NCBI RefSeq assembly: GCF_014217335.1
Contig: NZ_CP060092.1
Span: forward strand, 141,501-205,500
Length of the DNA: 64,000 nucleotides
Source of the DNA: Teredinibacter purpureus
GTDB lineage: Bacteria > Pseudomonadota > Gammaproteobacteria > Pseudomonadales > Cellvibrionaceae
Direction: 5' to 3'
Shown here: piece after piece, positions 1-8,928 of the stretch
How positions within the stretch are numbered: the first letter of the stretch is position 1
How the letters are laid out: every line of letters starts with the position of its first letter
Notes under the pieces: generated by a model
Told to the model about the DNA's origin: nothing
Databases searched by the model: none
Seen by the model: the letters and a program-made list of their open reading frames with translations, nothing else
Translations under genes and position numbers: made by a program

Positions 1-85
1 ACCCCCTACAACAGTACTTTAAAATGACCTCCCCCAAACGGCTTTAGTTATGCTTTAATTGTAGGGATGTATTAGGTAGGCTGTT

Positions 86-400
86 ATGAAACCCTTAAAA
101 ACGAAAGCTCAGTTACGCCAAGAGTTAAATGACCAGATAAACCAATTTCTTGCCACAGGTGGCGAGGTGGAGAACGTTGCGTCCGGACAAAGTGGGAATA
201 CAGATAACACCCACCTATTTTCGAATAGTGCTAGCTTCCCGCCAAAACAAGAGAGAACCCCCGTCACCGAGGTGATCAAGCAAGTTGACGCTCGCCGCCA
301 TAACGGCACCCACTCACCCTTAAACCGTACTCGGCGCCCACATAAAAAATTGATCACCGACGATTTTGGTGAACCGCTTCGCTGGGTATGGGTAGATTAG
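86..400 (+). CDS. Small hypothetical protein (104 aa)
   Basis: I do not recognise a named family with confidence. The protein is short, hydrophilic and lacks a signal peptide or membrane segment, so it is probably cytoplasmic. An early INQFLATGGEVENV stretch resembles the FLxxGGxV pattern of small gammaproteobacterial proteins such as the RNA-polymerase-associated SutA group, but the rest does not clearly match. The C-terminus is basic (RTRRPHKK) and ends in RWVWVD. A good ribosome-binding site (TAGGTAGG) precedes the ATG. It lies 21 bases upstream of the EVE-domain gene on the same strand, so the two may be co-transcribed. Confidence 0.65.
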   Translation: MKPLKTKAQLRQELNDQINQFLATGGEVENVASGQSGNTDNTHLFSNSASFPPKQERTPVTEVIKQVDARRHNGTHSPLNRTRRPHKKLITDDFGEPLRWVWVD

Positions 401-421
401 GCTCCACAACGAACCCCAAAT

Positions 422-883
422 ATGATGTATTGGCTATTTAAAACTGAGCCCGATGCTTACAGTATCGAAGATCTCGCCGCCGAGCACTCCGCCACTACTC
501 GCTGGGACGGTATTCGCAACTTCCAGGCACGTAATTTTATTCGGGATAAACTCTGCAAGGGTGACGAGGTTTTGATCTACCACAGCAGCTGTAAACCTAC
601 CGCCATCGTGGGCACCGCTAAGGTCGTAAGCAATCCCTACCCAGATCCCTCTCAGTTTGATCAACAATCGACATATTTTGATGGTAAATCGAGCACAGCA
701 AACCCGCGCTGGTTCAGTGTCGATATCACCCTGCAAAAACGATTTCAAAAACCTCTGCCGCTCGCTCAGCTCAAAGCGACCGAAAAGCTCTCTGGCATGG
801 TTCTCCTGAAGCAAGGGCGTTTGTCTATTCAACCCGTAACGCCTGAAGAATTTAACGCAATCATGGCACTATCGTCTCGCTAA
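422..883 (+). CDS. EVE domain-containing protein
   Basis: At 153 aa the protein consists almost entirely of one EVE (PUA-like) domain, the usual length for this family, related to human thymocyte nuclear protein 1. The diagnostic opening MYWLFKTEPDAYSIEDL is followed by TRWDGIRNFQARNFIRD and the GDEVLIYHSS strand. EVE domains are known or proposed to bind modified bases in nucleic acid; the substrate here is unknown. Two ATG codons stand side by side at 422 and 425, and either could start translation. No sign of transfer or damage. Confidence 0.9.
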   Translation: MMYWLFKTEPDAYSIEDLAAEHSATTRWDGIRNFQARNFIRDKLCKGDEVLIYHSSCKPTAIVGTAKVVSNPYPDPSQFDQQSTYFDGKSSTANPRWFSVDITLQKRFQKPLPLAQLKATEKLSGMVLLKQGRLSIQPVTPEEFNAIMALSSR

Positions 884-911
884 CCCCTACATCGCTCTAC
901 GCTCCCGCCAC

Positions 912-1088
912 TTAGATCACGCCGTGGCCAATCGCTATTAGGTAGCTTACGAGTGTTATTGCTCCTAGGCACACGAAGATTATGCCCAGCAAGCGCAACG
1001 GTTTAAATTCTTTGCGCTCGACGGCATTCACATTACTGGCTAGGTAGGCGTCTACTTTTTTCTGATCGTCAGGATAAAGCTCAGGCAT
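912..1088 (-). CDS. DUF3094 family small membrane protein (58 aa)
   Basis: A short reading frame encodes a 58-residue protein that begins MPELYPDDQKKVDAYLAS and continues with NAVERKEFKPLRLLG before one hydrophobic segment of about 20 residues (IIFVCLGAITLVSYLIA). The pattern of a PDDQxKVDxYL head, a VERKxFxP motif and a single C-terminal transmembrane helix matches the DUF3094 family of Pseudomonas-like gammaproteobacteria. Function is unknown. It sits alone between the EVE gene and the acyl-CoA dehydrogenase gene. Identification is from memory of the family pattern. Confidence 0.8.
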   Translation of the reverse strand: MPELYPDDQKKVDAYLASNVNAVERKEFKPLRLLGIIFVCLGAITLVSYLIAIGHGVI

Positions 1089-1148
1089 TTAAGTTCTCTA
1101 GAAAGGCTTACAACACGTTTAACAAAAGTCGCTAGTGTAGCGCAGCCC

Positions 1149-2927
1149 CTAAAAGCATTCATCCCTCAGGCCCATCACGCTCGATGAACCTACCGCAATA
1201 CGCGTCGCTAACAGCTCCACTTCGGGTAATACACGCTGAAAATAATAACGCGCGGTGGCCTGCTTCGCATGCACCAAAATTTCATCATCTAACGAATTTA
1301 CCTCAATGGCCGCCCTTAACCACATGTAACCGTAGCAGAGGTATCCCATCATATTCAGGTAATCAACGGCGGCAGCGCCCATAGCGTTCGCATCACGCGT
1401 TGATTGCTCCATTATATTGGCCGTCGTACTTTTAACGCGGTCTATGGCAACACGCAGCTGGGGGGCAAGCTCTAGACCAATACTGACATGCCCCGCGCGG
1501 CTTAGGTAAGTATTGATATCAACAAGCAATAGGCCCAATAACTCAGCATTGCAGGCGATAGTTTTTCGGCCCATTAGATCCATAGCCTGTATACCATTGG
1601 TGCCTTCGTAGATTTGCGTAATCCTAATATCGCGCACATGCTGCTCTTGCCCCCACTCTCGAATATAACCATGGCCACCGAAAACCTGCTGGCCTAATAC
1701 TGCAGTATCAAATGCTCTGTCCGTTAAAAATGCCTTCGCAATAGGCGTAAGCAACGCCACCATTTTCTCCGCGTGCGCTTTTTGTTCAGGGTTTTCACTG
1801 AACTTCGCTAAATCCAACCATTGCGCAACAAAAATGTAGAAAGCCCGCCCACCTTCATTTAACGCTCGCATCGACATTAACATTCGCCGAACATCGGGGT
1901 GGACAAGCAAAGGATCGGCCTCTTTGTCGGGGCATGTTACACCGCTAGGGCTTCGGCTTTGTAACCGTTCACGCGCATATTCCACCGCACTTTGATACGA
2001 TGCCTCGGCCAAACCGACTCCTTGAATGCCCACCGCCAAGCGCTCGTAATTCATCATCGTAAACATCGCCGCTAAACCGCGGTTCGCCTCACCCACCAAC
2101 CAACCTGTTGCACCATCAAAATTCATGGCACAAGTCGCCGAGCCTTTGATGCCCATTTTCTTTTCGATTGAACCGCAATGCACATGATTGCGTTCACCCA
2201 GCCCACCATCTTCTCCGGGCAAAAACTTAGGCACCAAAAATAAAGAAATACCACGAGAACCCGCAGGCGCATCGGGCAGCTTTGCGAGTACCAGATGCAC
2301 GATATTCTCGGCCATATCATGCTCACCCCATGTAATAAATATTTTCGTGCCGGTTAAACAATATTGATCATTTTCAAGTGGTTCAGCGCGCGCGCGAATC
2401 AACCCCAAGTCAGTGCCTGCGTGTGGCTCTGTCAGGTCCATAGCGCCGGCCCATTCACCGCTATACATTTTCGCTAAATATCGCGCTTTTAACGTTTCGC
2501 TTGCATGTGCATCAATCGCTAAACAGGCGCCCGCCGTAAGCATAGGCGCCAAACCAAAGGCCATACAACTGCCTTGCAACATTTCTTCTACCGCAGCCAC
2601 TAAGCTTTTAGGCATCCCCATGCCTTCATGTTCGGGATTGCCCGCTAACGCTCCCCAACCGCCCTCGCAATAGTGCTGATAGGCATTTTTAAATCCATCG
2701 GGGCTAGCGACCTCCCCCCGATCAAACTGGCACCCTTGCTCATCCGCACCTCGGTTTAAGGGGGCCACTACCTCCTGCATTAATTTCGCAGCTTCCTCTA
2801 ATATGGCATCGGCGGTTTCCATATCCACATCATCGAGCGCAGGCATAAGCCGCCAGTGATCCTCTGCATTGAGCTGGTGTTTAAGTACAAATCGAATATC
2901 CTCAAGTGGAGCTCGGTAAGCAGCCAT
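1149..2927 (-). CDS. Acyl-CoA dehydrogenase, long FadE/DmdC-like form
   Basis: This 592-residue flavoprotein belongs to the roughly 600-aa acyl-CoA dehydrogenases that carry an extra C-terminal domain, the group that includes 3-methylmercaptopropionyl-CoA dehydrogenase (DmdC). Visible motifs are the FAD/substrate stretch GAMDLTEPHAGTDLG, the FITWGEH segment, the YERLAVGIQGVG helix and the GQQVFGGHGYIREWGQEQ motif, followed by RITQIYEGTNGIQAMDL. The reaction is alpha,beta-dehydrogenation of an acyl-CoA with electrons passed to ETF; the chain length handled cannot be told. Start ATG has a strong AGGAGAAG site. It appears to be a single-gene unit. Confidence 0.9.
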   Translation of the reverse strand: MAAYRAPLEDIRFVLKHQLNAEDHWRLMPALDDVDMETADAILEEAAKLMQEVVAPLNRGADEQGCQFDRGEVASPDGFKNAYQHYCEGGWGALAGNPEHEGMGMPKSLVAAVEEMLQGSCMAFGLAPMLTAGACLAIDAHASETLKARYLAKMYSGEWAGAMDLTEPHAGTDLGLIRARAEPLENDQYCLTGTKIFITWGEHDMAENIVHLVLAKLPDAPAGSRGISLFLVPKFLPGEDGGLGERNHVHCGSIEKKMGIKGSATCAMNFDGATGWLVGEANRGLAAMFTMMNYERLAVGIQGVGLAEASYQSAVEYARERLQSRSPSGVTCPDKEADPLLVHPDVRRMLMSMRALNEGGRAFYIFVAQWLDLAKFSENPEQKAHAEKMVALLTPIAKAFLTDRAFDTAVLGQQVFGGHGYIREWGQEQHVRDIRITQIYEGTNGIQAMDLMGRKTIACNAELLGLLLVDINTYLSRAGHVSIGLELAPQLRVAIDRVKSTTANIMEQSTRDANAMGAAAVDYLNMMGYLCYGYMWLRAAIEVNSLDDEILVHAKQATARYYFQRVLPEVELLATRIAVGSSSVMGLRDECF

Positions 2928-2983
2928 TAGCTTCTCCTATACGTTATTATTTAAAAGTAGGTGTTAAGAAGAAGAATCTCCAG

Positions 2984-3016
2984 AGCAATATGCGCCCCAG
3001 TTGATCACATATTGCT
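2984..3016 (-). terminator. Hairpin after the SprA-like gene
   Basis: A perfect 9-bp inverted repeat (AGCAATATG / CATATTGCT) with a 15-base loop lies just past the stop codon of the SprA-like metalloprotease gene. The minus strand downstream is pyrimidine-rich but has no clean T run, so it is a weak terminator candidate. Confidence 0.4.
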
Positions 3017-3032
3017 TCAGAGTAGGGGAAGG

Positions 3033-3926
3033 TTAAACGAGTTGATCTAGAATTGTGCCTGGCTCTCGAGAACTAAGGCTAGTATTGGCAATACCCTGAC
3101 TAAGGCGAGAGCTTACGATGTTATCGGCCGCCCGTACCGAACGGCTACCAATATCATCCGAACGACTTGCGGGTTCTCGATCTTCAGTGCTAGCGCCATT
3201 AGAAGCAATCACGCCATCTTTATTGCCATCGACGTCTGAGCTATCACTTTCTTCCGTAGAGGCCGTTTGCTGCGCAATAATTTCTCTTTGTGCATCCGCC
3301 TGTAACCGTGACGCCTCTGCGGCCACCCGACGATCTTGCGGTGATGGCTCCGCGGGCGCTAGTGCCGCACGCTTAACGATCTCAGCTTTTCGTAAGGTTG
3401 CCTCTGGGGATGCTTCACGCCCAACATTAATGGGCACCTCTCCACCTACGGCATAACGAACACCGTCAGGCCCATTTTCATATTGATACTGCGCAGCACC
3501 AGCATGCTGGCCACCGACAGACGAATGCGCTTGCTCGTGCGCCCGTACCTCTCTGTCCCGTGATGCCAAACGCGATATTTCACGCTGATCCAGCTCAAGC
3601 TGTCGTGCCTCACGCGCATCCTGTTCTCGCCCCACTTCTGAAGATAACGCCAGTGTATCTTCAGTGTCGTTGCCACTGCTGTCCCCAGCTAAAATAGTTC
3701 CGAGCCCCTGGCCTGCCTCTTCGCTTTTATCTGGCGAGACACCCAAAGGAGGAGAGTCGGCAGCACCGCTTCGAAGCTGCTGCCGGCCGCTGGCCGCCAA
3801 CGGCTCCACAGGTTTGAGTGTTGTATCTCTTGCAGACGCCCTCTCATCTCCCTCTGGCGGCTGGCCAGAAGGGTTAAAAACGGCGATCTGATTCGCCAAA
3901 GGTGCGGGTAGGTGACTACCAATCAT
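3033..3926 (-). CDS. SprA-related putative metalloprotease (CJM1_0395-type)
   Basis: The central part carries REVRAHEQAH (HExxH-type zinc motif, residues about 130-134) followed by GGQHAGAAQYQYENGPDGVR and YAVGGEVPINV, a combination typical of the SprA-related or CJM1_0395 putative metalloprotease family. After it comes a region beginning PEATLRKAEIVKRAALAPAEPS, where family members usually show conserved residues. The first 110 and last 80 residues are low-complexity and polar. No signal peptide is visible. Protease activity is inferred from the motif only. A small gene pair lies upstream on the same strand, but a gap of 53 bases and a weak ribosome-binding site leave co-transcription uncertain. 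Confidence 0.8.
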   Translation of the reverse strand: MIGSHLPAPLANQIAVFNPSGQPPEGDERASARDTTLKPVEPLAASGRQQLRSGAADSPPLGVSPDKSEEAGQGLGTILAGDSSGNDTEDTLALSSEVGREQDAREARQLELDQREISRLASRDREVRAHEQAHSSVGGQHAGAAQYQYENGPDGVRYAVGGEVPINVGREASPEATLRKAEIVKRAALAPAEPSPQDRRVAAEASRLQADAQREIIAQQTASTEESDSSDVDGNKDGVIASNGASTEDREPASRSDDIGSRSVRAADNIVSSRLSQGIANTSLSSREPGTILDQLV

Positions 3927-3979
3927 AACGCTCTACCAAACAATAACGAGTTTTATACTCGACTATAAAGCTAGCGGCC

Positions 3980-4087
3980 CTAATGCGGAGGGCGTCGCCT
4001 AGCCTCTTTACGCTCTTCCTCATCTATAGGAATGAGCAATGCCTCTGGCGGCTGGGGCGTTCCTAACAGCCAATGGATAAAATTCAT
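3980..4087 (-). CDS. Possible small protein (35 aa)
   Basis: An ATG-initiated frame of 35 codons encodes MNFIHWLLGTPQPPEALL followed by a charged tail rich in E, R and K. It begins 7 bases after the stop codon of the 103-aa gene upstream, which would allow translational coupling. No family is recognised and the ribosome-binding site is poor, so this is only a candidate gene. Confidence 0.35.
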   Translation of the reverse strand: MNFIHWLLGTPQPPEALLIPIDEEERKEARRRPPH

Positions 4088-4094
4088 AATAACT

Positions 4095-4406
4095 TCACGA
4101 CTTAACATCAATTAGGCTCCCAAGGGCATCATCCGCCACAGAGATAAGTTTGGCAGATGCGGTAAACAACTGCTCTTGACGTCGCAATTCAATCAAAGGT
4201 TCAGCAATACTGCCACCTGAATCGGACTTGTTGGAACGCTCTACAGCAGCGAGAGGCTCGTTCGTTGGCAACGGTTTTTGATCAACCGCTTGAGTAGCCG
4301 GATTCTCACGCACATTTGCTTTGGCGATTTCATCCGCAGACTTCAGCATTTCTCGCTGACTGTTCTGCATACCACGCAGACCTTCGCTCATCACTGAATT
4401 AATCAT
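4095..4406 (-). CDS. Hypothetical protein, flagellar rod/hook C-terminus-like
   Basis: This 103-residue protein starts MINSVMSEGLRGMQNSQREM and ends EQLFTASAKLISVADDALGS LIDVKS. That ending resembles the C-terminal helix shared by flagellar rod and hook proteins (FlgB/C/E/G families typically end ...AKVIxTADxMLGxLLDI), and the N-terminus resembles their short helical start, but the folded centre is missing and replaced by a polar, Pro/Ser-rich linker. A GGATGAGG ribosome-binding site precedes the ATG. There are no flagellar genes nearby. The resemblance could reflect a small standalone relative or simple helix similarity; function is unknown. Confidence 0.6.
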   Translation of the reverse strand: MINSVMSEGLRGMQNSQREMLKSADEIAKANVRENPATQAVDQKPLPTNEPLAAVERSNKSDSGGSIAEPLIELRRQEQLFTASAKLISVADDALGSLIDVKS

Positions 4407-4837
4407 GGGAAAACCTCATCCGGCAATAAACTTCTTTCACCTAAAAAGTGTACGCAGGTTAGCGGATAATAAACAGTCAAAATGGCGCCGTTTACCGCAA
4501 TAAGTAAGACTGTTTGGTGGTAACAGAAACGTCATTTGGGGAATTTGTTTATATATACCGCGCAACAGCGCTGAAGACATAAACAAAGATGTCAAATAGA
4601 ACTGAATCGCATAAAAACGGTAGCGACTGAACGGTAAACCGGCGCAAAAAAAACGCCACTTAGCGCCGTTCATTAAAAAGGGCTTATAACCAAAGATTAC
4701 AGCCCCTTTTATAAAGTAAATATTAATAAACCGCCTATTCTCGCCACGTTAAAAATTGCAGCTTAAAATCACACCGCCAACAATTCCAGCTATTAAGACG
4801 TATCTAAAAGTTAATGCAGGAAGCCTAGTACCGTAAG
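4407..4837. other. Intergenic stretch, 431 bases
   Basis: No convincing gene. A 78-codon open frame on the minus strand has no family features or ribosome-binding site. The stretch holds the ribosome-binding site of the gene to the left and, near 4675-4710, a terminator-like hairpin for the gene to the right. Confidence 0.5.
4675..4710 (-). terminator. Probable terminator of the DUF6748-like gene
   Basis: AAAAAGGGCT and AGCCCCTTTT form a hairpin with one mismatch/bulge; the flanking A and T runs would serve as a U-tract on either strand. It lies about 130 bases after the stop codon of the secreted protein at 4838-5587. Confidence 0.5.
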
Positions 4838-5587
4838 TTAGTACAGTACTTTACTTGGAAACGGAAAAAATACCTGTGTGGCAGCAATACCAACACCGTT
4901 ACCCGCTACACCCTGGGACACGAATCGAGCTCCCGTTAAGATGAGTGATTTTTTAGACACCAAACTTTGGGCTAGCAATAACTGCGAAGACGTAAGCTCT
5001 GCACGATCGAAATTAAGTTCGTGAAACAGAAACGAATAGAACGTGTTTATTTGCTGTGCATTGTAATAAGGGCAAGGCGTTGTAATGCACACAATACCCG
5101 AGGAGCTTACCTCTAAAAAACTGCCTACGGGAGCATTATTATTAGCGCTTCCCCATACGCCCGTTGCCGTCAACATTTGCACATCGAACGTATTATAAGC
5201 CCATTCAAAATCACTAAGAACACCGCTTACCAACGCACGCCCTTCGCCAATAAGGCCTTTAAATTCTGTAATTTGGGCGCTGCTTAAACCGAGTTTGGCA
5301 AACTCTATACTCGCAACATAAATCGGCGATGGTTCAATAATAACTCCAGCGTCAGCCTCATCAAGCGAAGGAACATGAGTGGATACACGATTAACTGGCG
5401 TCAACCAATAACCGCCACAAAGAGGAAAAACGCAACGACGATAATCCGGCGCAACCGAATACACTAATGTATTAATCGATCCAGCCTCCAACGACGATCC
5501 AACATTATTCTGAGCCCAGACGTTCGTGGCCATTAAAAAGGCACAACTTAAAACAAACACATGAATTAAACGCTGTATATTTTTCAT
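4838..5587 (-). CDS. Secreted DUF6748-like protein
   Basis: The 249-residue product has a clear signal peptide (KNIQRLIHVFVLSCAFLMA, cleavage probably after VWA). The mature start contains SVAPDYRRCVFPLCGGYWLTP followed by VNRV, a cysteine-containing pattern that I associate with the DUF6748 family of exported proteins. The remainder has beta-rich character, including a GSFLEVSSSGIVCITTPCPY segment with two further cysteines. It is probably exported to the periplasm or medium. Function is unknown. The gene has its own ribosome-binding site (AGGGAAC) and a terminator downstream, so it is likely monocistronic. Confidence 0.7.
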   Translation of the reverse strand: MKNIQRLIHVFVLSCAFLMATNVWAQNNVGSSLEAGSINTLVYSVAPDYRRCVFPLCGGYWLTPVNRVSTHVPSLDEADAGVIIEPSPIYVASIEFAKLGLSSAQITEFKGLIGEGRALVSGVLSDFEWAYNTFDVQMLTATGVWGSANNNAPVGSFLEVSSSGIVCITTPCPYYNAQQINTFYSFLFHELNFDRAELTSSQLLLAQSLVSKKSLILTGARFVSQGVAGNGVGIAATQVFFPFPSKVLY

Positions 5588-6413
5588 AATTATTGTTCCC
5601 TATTTAAATTTGGATTAAAGGCCACTACCACACCAATATTCATTTGTTTTTACTTCCAATGGCCGAAAGTGATTCTAGGCGGCCTACCCGCGAGTGCAAT
5701 ACATACATGTGGATACAGCTGTCAATAAGGCAGATAAGCCCCCTTTTTTTCACCTTTTTACACTTCTTTACGCCAAATTATCGTAAAAAGAATACGTCAA
5801 CTTATGTCCCTTGCTCGCGAGCCAACCAAGAGTCTCGTCGAAAAATACATTAAACCATACAGAAATTTAACTTATTAAATAGAACAGACCTGCATTACGT
5901 ATACAACGATATATTTTCAATTAAAAACACACCAAACAAATACCTCACATCAACTGACAAAATAAAAAAACCAAACAAATAAATACATTTCTGTTAACCA
6001 GTATCCAATATCCTTCACATTGTTTTTATTTATATCTTTATTTATAGCAACCGCTTCCGCTACTATCCTCGACCTTTAATCCGTTCATTTATAACAATAA
6101 TATTGTGGTGTTTCTTGCTACGCCAGATCAATCTCGTAACGCACTAACGCGCACAACATTGCAGCGCCTACATTATCGACGAAGATTAAATTTAGACGGA
6201 TTTTCTTGATGTCGCGCCCTCTATAACTTTGGCGTTTAACATTCGTCACTAAACAATAATTTTGCTCCGCTGTATTGAGCTAAACACACTGGGAAACGTT
6301 ATCTCAATGCTGCCAACCGACAACGTTATTCCGGTTTCTCCGATGACCGACGGTTTTTAACCGGCGGCACAATCGCAACAATCAAAAGTAATCATTACAT
6401 TTAAGGATTCACT
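5588..6413. other. AT-rich intergenic region between divergent genes
   Basis: These 826 bases separate the divergent DUF6748-like and Cip1-like genes and are much more AT-rich than the genes. I see no convincing gene, RNA or tandem repeat. It holds AACGTTAT twice (around 6296 and 6332) and must contain the promoters of both flanking genes, but no clear -35/-10 pair stands out. An AAGGA ribosome-binding site lies just before the right-hand ATG. Confidence 0.5.
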
Positions 6414-8039
6414 ATGTCCCCACAAGGGCTTTTACATTTTAAACAGGCGTGCAAATCCCTATCGTTTGCTGCATTAATCTCCACTCTCGCGCCCAGTGTT
6501 TTTGCTGCGTGTGATTACACTATTGATAACGAATGGGGAAGTGGCTTTTCGGCGAAGATTGTAGTGTCAAATAACGGCACCAGCGCATTAAACGGCTGGG
6601 AAGTTAATTGGGAATATACCGGCGACAACCGTGTAGGTAATGCATGGAATGTTAATTTTTCAGGCGACAACCCTTACACCGCTAGCAACCTTGGCTGGAA
6701 CGGTTCTATTCAACCGGGGCAATCCGTTGAATTTGGCTTACAGGGCACCACATCAGGCGGCGCGGCAGAAATTCCGACGCTTACCGGCGATGCATGCGAC
6801 AGCAGTGCCTCCAGCTCATCCAGTAGCAGTTCCACGCCTTCGAGCAGCAGCTCGTCAAGCAGTTCAGTTAGCAGCTCTTCCACACCGTCAAGCAGCTCTA
6901 GCAGTTCGGTAAGCAGCGTCTCCAGTAGCAGCTCTTCCACACCGTCAAGCAGCTCTAGCAGTTCGGCTAGCAGCGTCTCCAGCAGCAGTTCTTCGGTTCC
7001 CTCTAGCAGCAGTTCTTCCAGCAGCTCTGTCGGTAATGGCGAAGCGCAATGTGATTGGTACGGCACTCTCTATGCGTTATGCGACAACCAAAGTAGTGGA
7101 TGGGGATGGGAAAATTCTAGCAGCTGTATCGGTCGAGAAACCTGTGAAGGTCAAGACGGAAACGGCGGTATTGTCGGCGGCGGAAACAGCTCAAGCGAGT
7201 CCTCTTCCAGTAGCGATTCTAGCTCTAGCTCTAGCTCTAGCTCATCATCCTCTAGCTCTAGTAGCAGTTCTACTAGCTCTAGCTCATCATCCTCTAGCTC
7301 GAGCAGCAGTTCTAGTTCTAGCAGCTCCTCTAGCTCCAGCACTGCCGGTAATGTTATTTTTTCAGAGGACTTTGAATCCGGTACTGATGGCCAACAGCCG
7401 TCTGATTGGGACAACTTCATCTCATGGCAAGCAAATGGCCCTAACCCCAATGGTTCCACATACGCACTAGTTGAAACGGGCCGCGCCCATGGTGGATCTA
7501 ACGCTGTACATTTTAGCGGTGGCGCTAATCCCGCGATGATTGCTCGTGCAATCCCATCGGGTACTGACACACTCTATGTACGCGCATGGGTTTACATGAC
7601 CCGTCAACTGGGTATGAATCCCGGTGACAACCACGAAACGCTCATTGCGTTACGCGGCTCCGCAGGCAACGCCAATAACGAAGTGCGTTTTGGTGAAATT
7701 AAAGGGGTTATTGGCACAAACGAAGTTCCAAGTGACAACATTGCACCGACAATGGAAAACTGGGGAAATGGCCCTGCATTCGCGTCTGACACTTGGCACT
7801 GCGTCGAAGTCGCATTCCTTTCAGAACCTGCATACGACACGTTGAACGCATGGGTTAACGGTACGTTGGTACACACCATCGATGAAGGTTCCGACTGGAA
7901 CAATGGCGCGTTAGGCGCAACTTGGATGAGCGACAAGTTTACCGAGATTGCCTTTGGCTGGCATAGTTTTAGCGACAATAATGTCGACGTATGGATGGAT
8001 GATATTGTGGTATCCACCGGATCGATCGGCTGTAACTGA
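6414..8039 (+). CDS. Secreted CBM2-CBM10-Cip1-like protein with polyserine linkers
   Basis: The 541-aa protein starts with a signal peptide ending near SVFAA. Residues about 32-128 are a CBM2 cellulose-binding module (CDYTIDNEWGSGFSAKI, LNGWEVNWEY). A Ser-rich linker leads to a CBM10 module at about 207-247 (CDWYGTLYALCDNQSSGWGWE). A second Ser tract of about 50 residues precedes the C-terminal domain (311-541), which closely resembles Trichoderma Cip1: SEDFESG, LYVRAWVYMTRQLG, WHCVEVAFL, AWVNGTLVHTI, ITEIAFGW-like and VWMDDIVVSTGSIGC. Cip1 folds like a polysaccharide lyase; lyase activity on glucuronan has been proposed for the family. Likely role: secreted, cellulose-anchored enzyme or accessory protein for plant or algal wall breakdown. 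It has an AAGGA ribosome-binding site and a strong terminator. Confidence 0.9.
   Translation: MSPQGLLHFKQACKSLSFAALISTLAPSVFAACDYTIDNEWGSGFSAKIVVSNNGTSALNGWEVNWEYTGDNRVGNAWNVNFSGDNPYTASNLGWNGSIQPGQSVEFGLQGTTSGGAAEIPTLTGDACDSSASSSSSSSSTPSSSSSSSSSVSSSSTPSSSSSSSVSSVSSSSSSTPSSSSSSSASSVSSSSSSVPSSSSSSSSSVGNGEAQCDWYGTLYALCDNQSSGWGWENSSSCIGRETCEGQDGNGGIVGGGNSSSESSSSSDSSSSSSSSSSSSSSSSSSTSSSSSSSSSSSSSSSSSSSSSSTAGNVIFSEDFESGTDGQQPSDWDNFISWQANGPNPNGSTYALVETGRAHGGSNAVHFSGGANPAMIARAIPSGTDTLYVRAWVYMTRQLGMNPGDNHETLIALRGSAGNANNEVRFGEIKGVIGTNEVPSDNIAPTMENWGNGPAFASDTWHCVEVAFLSEPAYDTLNAWVNGTLVHTIDEGSDWNNGALGATWMSDKFTEIAFGWHSFSDNNVDVWMDDIVVSTGSIGCN
6870..6966 (+). repeat. In-frame tandem duplication in the Ser linker
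   Basis: A 40-base segment (starting AGCAGCTCTTCCACACCG) occurs perfectly at 6870-6909 and 6927-6966, a period of 57 bases or 19 codons, so the duplication lengthens the linker without changing frame. The second linker (about 7186-7340) is built of TCTAGC-like hexamer repeats. Confidence 0.8.
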
Positions 8040-8075
8040 TTAGTGACAACTACAATGCTAACGTAAGCGTTATCC

Positions 8076-8122
8076 TTACAATACAGCGTGGCCTGTATGC
8101 CTTTGGCTATGCTGTATTGTAA
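8076..8122 (+). terminator. Strong hairpin between convergent genes
   Basis: A perfect 12-bp inverted repeat, TTACAATACAGC / GCTGTATTGTAA, with a 23-base loop, lies 37 bases after the Cip1-like stop codon and before the convergent minus-strand gene. Probably a shared, bidirectional terminator. Confidence 0.6.
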
Positions 8123-8184
8123 CGCTACAAGATGCTCGACAAGCATCGAACGCAGAAAACATATTCCTACAGTATCAGCCTGCC

Positions 8185-8928
8185 TTAATCACGCCCCAAC
8201 AACCAATCAGTCGTTTTATCCCAGCTAAGGCCAGTTTTTTCTGCCAACTGTTTTTTTAATAAAAGATAATCTGTTTTGGTTAGCAGCGCTATTGGGCCCG
8301 AATACATTCCACCGCCTTGCCCGCCGTCATACACATGTACGGCAATTCTATTGTCGTGAGCCAATAATGTAGACGAAAACTCGTAGGCTCTATACTGGCG
8401 ATAAAAATTCTCTTGCTGGCTAGTCGATTCGTCACCCGTACGACCAATACTCACACCGTTGATAAACGTCTCATCCACATCATCGATTTGACCTAACAAT
8501 AACACCAGCGTTGTATCTTCTGCCATTGGCAAAGGGCCAAACTGTTTGCGATACCATGCGTGCCCATTGTACGGGCCGACAACTGACTCCCAATAATGCG
8601 GAATAAAAACGGATAAAAATCCTGTGTTATCGCTTTCGTTATTTTTCCAATTTGGATCATGCCCTTTACGAAACTCCCAAACACCCCCTAGCGATAATAA
8701 GGGCTGTACCAATTCAAAGTGATATACCCCTATTTTACTGTCATAGATCCCTCCGCCCATACGAACATCGTACACACGAACGGCAATAACATTATCACCA
8801 TCAAAATTCAGAATGTCCGATGGAATAGCGTACGTACGCTCACTCCCCCCACGCAGCCAATACGTTAGGTGGATAACTGCCAATTCCACCAATTTTATGC
8901 CCGTTAATAAAGACTTCATCAATGTCAT
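8185..8928 (-). pseudogene. 3' part of a frameshifted galactose-binding-domain protein
   Basis: This frame continues the protein begun at 9364. True homology starts near 8870 (YWLRGGSERTYAIPS); the first 20 or so residues of the open frame are only a shadow of the upstream reading frame. It completes the first jelly-roll repeat (FDGDNVIAVRVYD) and contains a second repeat with the same pattern as the first: LGGVWEFRKGHDPNW, FIPHYWESV, NGHAWYRKQF, GQIDDVDETFINGVSIG and NRIAVHVYDGGQGGGMYSGP. These are the sugar-binding beta-sandwich domains found in GH2-type and sialate-esterase-type enzymes, but no catalytic domain is present. Either a recent pseudogene or a sequencing error. Confidence 0.6.

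Noticed and set aside
4437..4673. 78-codon minus-strand open frame
   Set aside because: No ribosome-binding site, no conserved features, Phe/Leu-rich random-looking sequence in an intergenic gap.
5588..6413. CRISPR or tandem-repeat array in the AT-rich gap
   Set aside because: No regularly spaced repeats were found, only short AT-rich similarities.
6710..7066. Leu/Glu-rich frame opposite the Cip1-like gene
   Set aside because: It is the antisense reading of the polyserine codons.
7151..7570. Second Leu/Glu-rich antisense frame
   Set aside because: Same cause: antisense of the second serine linker.
7604..8146. 180-codon minus-strand frame
   Set aside because: Overlaps the Cip1 domain completely on the opposite strand and shows no family features.
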